Shown here in pieces: positions 1 through 5,533 of a stretch of DNA of 5,533 bases. Each line of letters starts with the position of its first letter. Position 1 is the stretch's first letter. The notes below the pieces were generated by a model. It was not told the DNA's origin. It ran no database searches and saw only the letters and a program-made list of their open reading frames with translations. Made by a program: the position numbers and the translations under genes. This DNA comes from an uncultured Eubacteriales bacterium (GTDB lineage: Bacteria; Bacillota; Clostridia; Lachnospirales; CAG-274), in NCBI GenBank assembly GCA_902497185.1, contig CABVEG010000132.1, forward strand, positions 1 through 5,533, written 5' to 3'.

Positions 1-845
1 TAAGCAGCAAAAACCTCCTTACTGCTTTGAAATTCATTTTCAAGAGCAGTTAACTGAGCTTCAAGAGAATTAAGCTTGTCATCATTTTGTACAAGTCCGG
101 CACCCATTATAAAACATACCAAGAGCATTACAAAGCTGACACTTCCCAACAGATTTATGGTTTTGCTTTGGTCAATAGGTGCATAGTGTTTTGCTTTTTT
201 AGGCTTTTTTGAAATTGCCACACGTCTTGCTTTAGCGCCTGCATCCTCCGTAACCTCTGCCTTTTCTTTTTCCTCCTCTTTGGTCTCTTTTATTTTATTT
301 TCAAGCATATATTCATGCATACCGTCATTTTTCTCATAATATATTATGTAACCTTTAACAGAGCTAAATACCTCTTCGTTATTATTCCATTTGTAAAATC
401 CCGTAATTTTTTCTGTAGGGTCGGTTATATACAATACCTGTAATCCTTTTGTTATATTATTTTTTTGAAATGCACAAAGTTTTTCGCTTATATAATCTTC
501 AAAGCCCGGTTGAACATATGTCCATCCTACAACCTGACAATCCTTAAAATATAAGCCTAACTGTTTTTCAATGTACTGCCAGCTTTTTTCCGTAAGCTCA
601 ATCATACCATTTTTTTGTATGGTATATTTTCCCTGAATAACGCCGTTTATGAATAAAACACTGTCATTATTTATTGTCAGATTTCTGCCAACCAGTATTG
701 CAATTTTTTCACAGCCGTTATCAGATGCTGCATACTGCTCAAGATATGTACAGGCATAATCCTCAAGATATATTCGGCTGCCCTCAGATATGCTGCCTAT
801 CTGTTTTACGTTATTTGGTAAACTTATTAATTCTTCATTAGTCAT
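1..845 (-). CDS. Membrane-anchored protein with degenerate JAMM/MPN-like N-terminal domain (3' end outside window)
   Basis: This is an open frame of 281 codons that runs off the left edge, so the C-terminus is unknown. Residues about 18-170 resemble the JAB1/MPN/JAMM fold by eye. E46 starts an E-x6-G strand (CEKIAILVG), and later comes VVGWTYVQPGF (105-115) with S120, Q127 and ITDP (140-143). These are spaced as in the family signature E...HxHPx6SxxD, but the two His are Y110 and Q112 and the Asp is L123, so zinc binding and peptidase activity are unlikely. A highly charged Lys/Glu linker (about 184-228) leads to a single hydrophobic helix (about 230-252). The basic flank before it predicts a cytoplasmic N-terminus. 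Residues 253-281 look like the start of a coiled coil outside the membrane. ATG at 845 is chosen because AAAGGA lies 8 nt upstream; the in-frame ATG at 854 has no properly spaced site. Its function is not recognised. The gene is real with high confidence, but the fold assignment is inference. Confidence 0.85.
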   Translation of the reverse strand, partial: MTNEELISLPNNVKQIGSISEGSRIYLEDYACTYLEQYAASDNGCEKIAILVGRNLTINNDSVLFINGVIQGKYTIQKNGMIELTEKSWQYIEKQLGLYFKDCQVVGWTYVQPGFEDYISEKLCAFQKNNITKGLQVLYITDPTEKITGFYKWNNNEEVFSSVKGYIIYYEKNDGMHEYMLENKIKETKEEEKEKAEVTEDAGAKARRVAISKKPKKAKHYAPIDQSKTINLLGSVSFVMLLVCFIMGAGLVQNDDKLNSLEAQLTALENEFQSSKEVFAA

Positions 846-853
846 TTTAGACA

Positions 854-859
854 TCCTTT
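854..859 (-). promoter_or_regulatory. Ribosome binding site that decides the start of the leftward gene
   Basis: AAAGGA on the minus strand ends 8 nt before the ATG at 845. It overlaps the alternative in-frame ATG at 854, so it can only serve the downstream start. Confidence 0.6.
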
Positions 860-882
860 CTTTATTATGGTTTTATGGATAC

Positions 883-891
883 ATAATATCA
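883..891 (-). promoter_or_regulatory. Possible extended -10 promoter for the leftward gene
   Basis: The minus strand reads TGATATTAT, an extended -10 (TG-N-TATTAT, one mismatch to TATAAT), about 38 nt upstream of the ATG at 845. No good -35 is visible at 17 nt spacing, so this is a tentative call that rests on the TGn motif. Confidence 0.3.
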
Positions 892-985
892 GACCATTAA
901 ACACAATTATGTAAAATTCTGGTAGTAAAGCAGGGTTTTTATTAGCAAATAATTTCAAAATTCAATAAAACCTACCAAATACATA

Positions 986-1006
986 ATAATCACTTGTTTT
1001 GATTAT
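986..1006. repeat. AT-rich inverted repeat in the divergent intergenic region
   Basis: ATAATCA (986-992) and TGATTAT (1000-1006) form a perfect 7-bp dyad with a 7-nt loop, directly upstream of the yyaC ribosome binding site. It could be an operator half-site pair or a weak leader hairpin. In DNA this AT-rich it could also be chance. No U-tract follows, so it is not a terminator. Confidence 0.3.
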
Positions 1007-1014
1007 ATTATTAT

Positions 1015-1029
1015 AGGGGTGATTAAGTG
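1015..1029 (+). promoter_or_regulatory. Ribosome binding site and GTG start of yyaC
   Basis: AGGGGTGA (1015-1022) lies a few nucleotides before a GTG codon at 1027. No in-frame ATG occurs before residue 18, and starting there would leave the ribosome binding site about 60 nt away, so GTG is the supported start. Confidence 0.65.
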
Positions 1030-1572
1030 TTTGAAAACAGAGAATATTTATCGGTAAAAGATGATAACTGCAGAAATATGTTAAGCAGCAGTATCAAAAA
1101 ATATATGAATAAAAGACTTGATAAAAATAAAGACATAGTTGTATTTTGTATAGGTACGGATAGGGCAACGGGGGATTCCCTTGGACCTCTTGTAGGCACA
1201 ATGCTAAAAAAAATGGGTGTAACAAATGTAATGGGTACAATAGACCGTCCTGTACATGCAGTTAATATAGAGGATAAAATAAATCAGCTGTATACTGATT
1301 ATAATAAGCCTTTAGTGCTTGCAATAGATGCTTGTCTTGGAATATATAATCATATAGGCAGCCTTAGCATATGGGAGGGAGCACTAAGTCCGGGAGCAGG
1401 AATATCAAAAAAATTAAGAGATGTAGGTGATATTTCGATTACGGGAATAGTAAATAAATGGAGCAGTAATGGTATTGTACAGCTACAGAGCACAAGGCTT
1501 TCAATTGTTATGAATATGGCAGAAGTTATTGCAGGAGGAATATATGATGCTCTTAAGGATATTGACTGCTAA
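1027..1572 (+). CDS. yyaC: YyaC-type spore protease-like protein (DUF1256, GPR/hydrogenase-maturation-protease fold)
   Basis: This 181-residue protein has the usual length of the YyaC family found in endospore formers. Family landmarks are the strand and loop VVFCIGTDRATGDSLGPLVG (residues 38-57), then GTIDRPVHAVN (70-80), AIDACLG (99-105) and a Gly/Ser-rich SLSIWEGALSPGAGI stretch (112-126). D50 in TGD and D101 in AIDA sit where GPR, the germination protease that degrades small acid-soluble spore proteins, has its two key Asp residues. The family is related to GPR and to [NiFe]-hydrogenase maturation peptidases. In Bacillus subtilis yyaC is a forespore-expressed gene, but its substrate is not known to me. 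There is no signal peptide or membrane segment, so it is predicted cytoplasmic. It stands alone, divergent from the leftward gene and separated from the next operon by a clear promoter. The start is GTG with a good ribosome binding site. The family call is confident; protease activity is inference. Confidence 0.93.
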   Translation: MFENREYLSVKDDNCRNMLSSSIKKYMNKRLDKNKDIVVFCIGTDRATGDSLGPLVGTMLKKMGVTNVMGTIDRPVHAVNIEDKINQLYTDYNKPLVLAIDACLGIYNHIGSLSIWEGALSPGAGISKKLRDVGDISITGIVNKWSSNGIVQLQSTRLSIVMNMAEVIAGGIYDALKDIDC

Positions 1573-1619
1573 AATTAATTATTGTTTCATTAAAATTTTA
1601 TTTAGTTTTTACTTTATGC

Positions 1620-1648
1620 TTGACAAAAAATGAATAATTAAATATCAT
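1620..1648 (+). promoter_or_regulatory. Sigma-A-type promoter for the PPIase/ABC-F operon
   Basis: A perfect -35 TTGACA (1620-1625) is followed by exactly 17 nt and a -10 TATCAT (1643-1648, five of six consensus bases). Transcription would start near 1655, giving a leader of about 47 nt before the ATG at 1702. This marks the operon as vegetatively expressed and independent of yyaC. The rest of the 1573-1701 gap holds only AT-rich sequence, with no convincing terminator for yyaC. Confidence 0.75.
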
Positions 1649-1701
1649 TAATAATAGTGATTTAGTATAAATCCAAAATATTATTTAAAGGGGATAATGA
1701 A

Positions 1702-2562
1702 ATGAAAAAGAAAATTATTACAGGCTTAACTTTAGTTTTAGCTGCATTCAGTCTTGTTGCCTGCGGTCAAAATGATACAAATGCTACATCAGATGACACA
1801 CAGGAGTGGAAGTTAAATGAAACAGCAGAAAAAGCTGAAGATACTGAAGATACTGAAGATACTGAAGATACTGATGATGGCTTAGAGGCTTTTTCTGAAC
1901 TTCCACAGTTAAAGGGAGTTCAAACAGGTGATACTATTGCAACGATTCATACTAATAAAGGAGATATTAAGGTATGGTTTTTTGATGATTATGCTCCAAA
2001 GGCTGTAGAGAATTTTATAACTCATGCAAAGGATGGTTATTATGACGGTGTTACATTCCACAGAGTTATTAATGATTTTATGATCCAAGGTGGTGATCCT
2101 GAAGGTACAGGTATGGGAGGAGAAAGTATATGGGGTGCTGATTTTGAAAACGAAGTATCTTTGAATTTAAGGAGCTTTAGAGGCTCATTATGTATGGCAA
2201 ATGCAGGACCTGATACTAACAGCAGTCAGTTTTATATTGTACAAAGCGACCAGCATGATAAAATGAAGTCTATGCTAGAATCTACAGATGCTTCTCAGAT
2301 TTATCAGGGACCAAGCTCTAAGAGAACTTTTAAAGGCAAAGATGGCAATGATTTAACAATCGGTGATGTATTTCCACAGGAAGTTATAGATGCTTATGGT
2401 ACATTAGGTGGCTATCCTGCGCTTGATCTGGATTATACGGTTTTTGGACAGGTATATGAAGGTTTGGATATTGTAGACTCCATTGCTGCTGTAGAAACAG
2501 ATGGAAATGACAAGCCTTTAGAGGATATAATTATTGAAAGTATTGAAGTAGGAACTTATTAA
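1702..2562 (+). CDS. Cyclophilin-type peptidylprolyl isomerase lipoprotein
   Basis: This 286-residue lipoprotein is predicted to catalyse cis-trans isomerisation of Xaa-Pro bonds in exported proteins on the outer face of the membrane. Residues 1-20 are a signal peptide (KKK, hydrophobic core) ending in lipobox LVAC, with C21 as the lipidated cysteine. Residues 22-75 form a Ser/Thr/Asp/Glu-rich linker that includes four EDT repeats. The cyclophilin domain spans about 76-286. It contains VTFHRVINDFMIQGGD (117-132), MANAGPDTNSSQFYI (165-179) and LDLDYTVFGQV (241-251). Matching the human CypA active site by eye gives R121, F126, Q129, A166, Y178, L241 and Y245; Trp121 of CypA is A240 here. A stretch of about 55 residues (183-237) separates the QFYI strand from the final VFG strand, much longer than in CypA. 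AAGGGG lies 8 nt before the ATG at 1702. An ATG at 1697 reads into a stop after two codons. The gene is followed after 2 nt by the ABC-F gene. Confidence 0.95.
   Translation: MKKKIITGLTLVLAAFSLVACGQNDTNATSDDTQEWKLNETAEKAEDTEDTEDTEDTDDGLEAFSELPQLKGVQTGDTIATIHTNKGDIKVWFFDDYAPKAVENFITHAKDGYYDGVTFHRVINDFMIQGGDPEGTGMGGESIWGADFENEVSLNLRSFRGSLCMANAGPDTNSSQFYIVQSDQHDKMKSMLESTDASQIYQGPSSKRTFKGKDGNDLTIGDVFPQEVIDAYGTLGGYPALDLDYTVFGQVYEGLDIVDSIAAVETDGNDKPLEDIIIESIEVGTY
1837..1872 (+). repeat. Four perfect 9-bp tandem repeats (GAAGATACT)4 in the lipoprotein linker
   Basis: GAAGATACT occurs four times in a row with no mismatch. It encodes Glu-Asp-Thr at residues 46-57, between the lipidation site and the isomerase domain. 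Because the unit is a multiple of three, copy-number change would lengthen or shorten the acidic linker without a frameshift. Confidence 0.95.
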
Positions 2563-2564
2563 TT

Positions 2565-4337
2565 ATGAATTTGTTATCAGTTGAAAATTTATGCAAATCC
2601 TTTGGTGAAAAGGTGATTTTTAACAATTTAACATTTGGTATTGATGATAAAGATAAGATCGGTGTAATTGGTGTTAATGGTACCGGTAAATCCACACTTC
2701 TGAAAATTATTGCGGGAGATGAAGAGGCAGACAGCGGCTCTGTTATAAAAATGAATGGCTTAAGAGTAGGCTATCTGCCTCAAATACCTATATTTGAAAA
2801 TAATGAAGTTGTAATGGATTATATGAACAGAATATGTCATATAACCAATCCAAATGAAGAAAGTGAAGCAAAATCCATACTTACAAGACTTGGTATAATG
2901 AATTATTATCAATCAGTAAGTGAGCTGTCAGGAGGTCAGAGAAAAAGAGTGGCTTTGGCTGCTGCAATGATTTCTCCTGTGGATCTGCTTATATTGGACG
3001 AGCCTACCAATCATATAGATAATGACACCGTAATGTGGCTTGAGTCGAATTTAAAAAAGACCACAAAAGCTCTTTTAATGGTTACTCATGACAGATATTT
3101 CCTTGACAGGGTGGTTAATAAAACCATTGAGCTTGACAAGGGCAATATGTATACTTATGATGGCAATTACAGTCAGTTTCTTGAGCTAAAGGCAGAAAGA
3201 GAGGAAAGAGAAATTGCCAATGAAAGAAAAAGGCAGAATTTTTTAAGAACAGAGCTGGAGTGGGTAAGAAGAGGAGCACAGGCACGATCAACCAAGCAAA
3301 AAGCAAGGCTTGAAAGATTTGAAGAAATATCTGATATGACAGGTCCTGTTAAAAAGCAGAAGGTTGAAATAGCAGGACTTTCTTCAAGGCTAGGAAGAAA
3401 GACTATTGAAGCAAATAATATATGTAAGTCCTTTGATGGCAAGCTGCTTATTAAAGACTTTAGCTACATTGTGTTAAAGCATGACAGAATAGGTATTGTG
3501 GGACCTAACGGCTGTGGAAAATCAACTCTTGTAAATATACTTACGGGCAGACTTAATCCTGATGAGGGCAGTGTAGTTACAGGAGAAACCGTTAAGCTTG
3601 GTATTTTTTCGCAGGAAAATGATAATATGGAGGATGGGAACAGAGTAATTGACTACATAAAAGAAGTAGGTGAATATATTAATACTCGTGACGGCAGAGT
3701 GTCAGCATCTCAACTTTTAGAAAGATTTTTATTTAATGCTGAAATGCAATATTCTCCAATAAGTAAACTTTCGGGAGGGGAAAGAAGGCGTTTATATCTT
3801 TTAAGGGTTCTTATGTCTGCTCCTAACATCCTTTTTCTTGATGAGCCTACAAATGATTTAGATATAGAAACATTAACTATACTTGAAAATTATCTGGATG
3901 GATTTGACGGAGCTGTTATTACAGTATCTCATGACAGATATTTTTTGGACAAATGTGTTGACAGAATATTTGCCTTTGAAGGTAATGGATGTATCAAACA
4001 GTATGAGGGTGGCTATACAGATTATATTGAGGCGCAAAAAACAACGGAAAATATAAAAGCTGAAAAAAAGGAATCGAAGACATGGGACAAGGGAGTTAAA
4101 AAGCTCAAAATGTCCTATAATGAGGAAAGAGAATTTGCTGTCATTGACAGTGAGATTGCTGAGCTTGAAGACAAAATTTCCAATATAGAGAATGAAATGA
4201 GCCTTTGTGCCAGTCAGTATTCAAAACTTCAGGAGCTTACAGAAGAAAAAAGTGAGCTTGAAAATATACTTGCTGAAAAAATGGACAGATGGGTATATCT
4301 TACTGAGCTTGACGAAAAAATTAAATTACAGAATTAG
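2565..4337 (+). CDS. ABC-F family ATPase, Uup/YfmR-like (ribosome-associated translation factor)
   Basis: This 590-residue protein has two ATP-binding cassettes and no membrane segment, as in ABC-F proteins that bind the ribosomal E site and relieve stalled translation. NBD1 has Walker A GVNGTGKST (36-44), Q-loop YLPQ (70-73), signature LSGGQ (121-125), Walker B LLILDEP (141-147, E146 catalytic) and H-loop H175. The inter-domain linker (about 200-275) is charged and contains the ABC-F motif LEWVRRGAQARSTKQKAR (231-248). NBD2 has GPNGCGKST (313-321), LSGGE (402-406), LFLDEP (423-428, E427) and H456. A C-terminal charged coiled coil (about 495-590) is typical of Uup and YfmR rather than EttA. 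All ATPase residues are intact. It starts 2 nt after the isomerase stop codon and has only a weak AGGA 11 nt upstream, so translational coupling is likely. Cotranscription with a chaperone gene, and the absence of an attenuating leader of its own, favour a housekeeping role over antibiotic resistance. The subfamily is less certain than the family. Confidence 0.95.
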   Translation: MNLLSVENLCKSFGEKVIFNNLTFGIDDKDKIGVIGVNGTGKSTLLKIIAGDEEADSGSVIKMNGLRVGYLPQIPIFENNEVVMDYMNRICHITNPNEESEAKSILTRLGIMNYYQSVSELSGGQRKRVALAAAMISPVDLLILDEPTNHIDNDTVMWLESNLKKTTKALLMVTHDRYFLDRVVNKTIELDKGNMYTYDGNYSQFLELKAEREEREIANERKRQNFLRTELEWVRRGAQARSTKQKARLERFEEISDMTGPVKKQKVEIAGLSSRLGRKTIEANNICKSFDGKLLIKDFSYIVLKHDRIGIVGPNGCGKSTLVNILTGRLNPDEGSVVTGETVKLGIFSQENDNMEDGNRVIDYIKEVGEYINTRDGRVSASQLLERFLFNAEMQYSPISKLSGGERRRLYLLRVLMSAPNILFLDEPTNDLDIETLTILENYLDGFDGAVITVSHDRYFLDKCVDRIFAFEGNGCIKQYEGGYTDYIEAQKTTENIKAEKKESKTWDKGVKKLKMSYNEEREFAVIDSEIAELEDKISNIENEMSLCASQYSKLQELTEEKSELENILAEKMDRWVYLTELDEKIKLQN

Positions 4338-4400
4338 GGAATGTTGTAAAATAATAGAAATCCGTTTCAAGTTTTCTGTAAATACTATAAACTTATAAAA

Positions 4401-4448
4401 GAGCTGTTGCATAATAGTCACCTATATTGCAACAGCTCCATATTTTTA
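4401..4448. terminator. Bidirectional intrinsic terminator between convergent genes
   Basis: GAGCTGTTGC (4401-4410) pairs perfectly with GCAACAGCTC (4429-4438), giving a 10-bp stem. A short ATAG/CTAT pairing is possible inside the 18-nt loop. On the plus strand the stem is followed by CATATTTTTATATTT, which ends the ABC-F transcript. On the minus strand it is followed by TTTTATAAGTTT, which ends the DAHP synthase transcript. Confidence 0.85.
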
Positions 4449-4451
4449 TAT

Positions 4452-5486
4452 TTATAAAATTTGATACATATCAAGAAGTAATTTCTTAGTATCTTCAAAG
4501 CTTAAGCAAGGATCAGTAATTGATTTTCCGTAAATATGTCCCTTAGCCTCACAGCTTTGGTTGCCACCCATGATATAACTTTCAATCATTACACCCTTAA
4601 CTAGTTTTTTTAGCCTGTCGCTACAGCTTCTTGAATGAAGAATGTCTTTAACAATTCTTGGCTGTTCAGTATGAATTTTCTTTGAGTTAGAGTGGTTAGC
4701 ATCTACAATAACAGCAGGATTAAGATACTTGCCTGCATCATACATATCTGCAGCAAGAATTAAATCTTCATAATGGTAGTTTTGAATATGTACACCTCTT
4801 TTGTTTACAGAGCCTCTCATAATTGCATGAGTCAAAGGATTACCGCTGGTTTTTACCTCGTATCCGCTGTAAATAAAGTCATGCCCCTGCTGTGCAGCTC
4901 TTATAGAGTTGAACATAACGGAAAGGTCACCACTCATAGGATTTTTCATACCAACAGGCACATCAATGCCACTTGATGTAAGTCTGTGCTGCTGATTTTC
5001 AACACTTCTTGCTCCTATTGCAATATATGAAAGAATATCTTCAACATAAGGAAGGTTAGAAGGATATAGCATTTCATCAGCAATAGGCAAACCTGTTTCC
5101 TTAATAACTCTTAAATACATCTTTCTTATTGCATTAATGCCTGCTGCCATATTAGGCTCACCGTTAGGGTCAGGCTGGTGCATCATACCTTTATAGCCTT
5201 CACCTGTTGTTCTTGGCTTACCCGTATAGACTCTTACTATAGTGAAAATTTTGTCACTAACAAGTTTGCTGACTTCAGAAAGTCTTCTTGCATAATCACA
5301 TACTGAATCTTCCTCGTCAGCAGAGCATGGACCGACAATAACTACAAATCTGTTATCCTTGCCTTCAAAAATATCTCTTAATTGTCTGTCATTTTCATCC
5401 TTAATTGCCTTTAATTCAGGTGTAAGGGGTGTGTTTTCACGTATTTCGTCAGGTGTTGACATTTTTCTGATATTAGTAAAACTCAT
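4452..5486 (-). CDS. aroF: 3-deoxy-7-phosphoheptulonate (DAHP) synthase, class I
   Basis: This 344-residue enzyme condenses phosphoenolpyruvate with erythrose 4-phosphate to DAHP, the first step of the shikimate pathway to Trp, Tyr, Phe and folate. It is cytoplasmic and of full family length. Metal ligands match E. coli AroG by eye: C54 (VGPCSAD), H265 (DANHSNS), E302 (MIESY) and D325 (SITDPC). Substrate-binding motifs are KPRTT (90-94), K99, GAR (158-160), K181 and R224. The N-terminal extension (residues 1-45) before the barrel is the part that carries feedback control in the class I-alpha enzymes. Several positions of the AroG inhibitor pocket differ here: Y141, P142, L145 and D175 stand where AroG has D146, M147, P150 and S180. 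Which aromatic amino acid, if any, inhibits it cannot be read from the sequence. AGGAGAG lies 7 nt upstream of the ATG at 5486. The gene converges on the ABC-F operon. Whether it leads an aromatic operon, or has a T-box or attenuator, is hidden because only 47 nt of upstream sequence are present. Confidence 0.95.
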   Translation of the reverse strand: MSFTNIRKMSTPDEIRENTPLTPELKAIKDENDRQLRDIFEGKDNRFVVIVGPCSADEEDSVCDYARRLSEVSKLVSDKIFTIVRVYTGKPRTTGEGYKGMMHQPDPNGEPNMAAGINAIRKMYLRVIKETGLPIADEMLYPSNLPYVEDILSYIAIGARSVENQQHRLTSSGIDVPVGMKNPMSGDLSVMFNSIRAAQQGHDFIYSGYEVKTSGNPLTHAIMRGSVNKRGVHIQNYHYEDLILAADMYDAGKYLNPAVIVDANHSNSKKIHTEQPRIVKDILHSRSCSDRLKKLVKGVMIESYIMGGNQSCEAKGHIYGKSITDPCLSFEDTKKLLLDMYQIL

Positions 5487-5493
5487 TTTAAAT

Positions 5494-5500
5494 CTCTCCT
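5494..5500 (-). promoter_or_regulatory. Strong ribosome binding site of the DAHP synthase gene
   Basis: AGGAGAG on the minus strand is separated by 7 nt from the ATG at 5486, which fixes this start. The remaining 33 nt to the window edge are almost pure A/T, with no promoter I would call. Confidence 0.8.
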
Positions 5501-5533
5501 ATTTAATATTATTATCCATTATTTATAAATATA

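Noticed and set aside
852..854. Upstream in-frame ATG as the start of the leftward gene
   Set aside because: The ribosome binding site overlaps this codon, while spacing to the ATG at 845 is normal.
1205..1212. Run of eight A in yyaC as a possible slippage or frameshift site
   Set aside because: The frame is intact on both sides and encodes an ordinary Lys-Lys pair. Such A-runs are expected at this base composition.
1573..1619. AAAATT/AATTTT pairing after yyaC as a terminator
   Set aside because: The possible stem is all A/T and weak, with mismatches and no clear U-tract, so it cannot be supported.
3115..3442. Minus-strand open frames of 63 and 89 codons inside the ABC-F gene
   Set aside because: They lie antisense to a strongly conserved coding region (linker and NBD2 start), have low-complexity composition, and match nothing recognisable.
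4207..4398. Plus-strand 63-codon frame overlapping the end of the ABC-F gene
   Set aside because: It is mostly within the coiled-coil coding region in another frame, has no ribosome binding site of note, and is very rich in Lys/Ile/Leu as expected of AT-rich shadow frames.
4773..4976. Plus-strand 67-codon frame inside the DAHP synthase gene
   Set aside because: It is antisense to a conserved catalytic region and has no independent support.

Overview
This AT-rich window looks like chromosomal DNA from a low-GC, spore-forming Firmicute of the class Clostridia, possibly Lachnospiraceae. The evidence is a YyaC-type spore-protease-like gene, an SPase II lipoprotein with an acidic linker, strong AGGAG-type ribosome binding sites, AT-rich codon use, and a canonical TTGACA-N17-TATCAT promoter. 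Genus-level placement is not possible from the sequence alone. I saw no mobile elements, tRNA or rRNA genes, or CRISPR arrays.

Layout, left to right. (1) Positions 845 to 1, minus strand: a gene cut by the left edge. It encodes an N-terminal domain that aligns by eye with the JAMM/MPN metalloprotease fold but lacks the zinc-ligand residues. A charged linker, one membrane helix and the start of a coiled coil follow. (2) Positions 846-1026: a divergent intergenic region with a possible extended -10 for the leftward gene and a small AT-rich palindrome just before the rightward gene. (3) Positions 1027-1572, plus strand: yyaC, starting at GTG. (4) Positions 1573-1701: an intergenic region with a near-consensus sigma-A promoter. 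(5) Positions 1702-4337, plus strand: a two-gene operon of a cyclophilin-type peptidylprolyl isomerase lipoprotein and, 2 bases later, an ABC-F ATPase of Uup/YfmR type. (6) Positions 4338-4451: a bidirectional intrinsic terminator between convergent genes. (7) Positions 5486 to 4452, minus strand: a class I DAHP synthase, the first enzyme of the shikimate pathway. Its upstream control region is cut by the right edge.

Functionally these are mostly separate housekeeping units: envelope protein folding plus ribosome rescue in the operon, aromatic amino acid entry on the right, and a sporulation-associated protein on the left. The most unusual item is the membrane-anchored, apparently metal-free JAMM-like protein divergent from yyaC. 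A second item is the DAHP synthase, whose predicted feedback pocket differs from the E. coli enzymes at residues known to matter for inhibition. I found no convincing new multi-gene system in the window.
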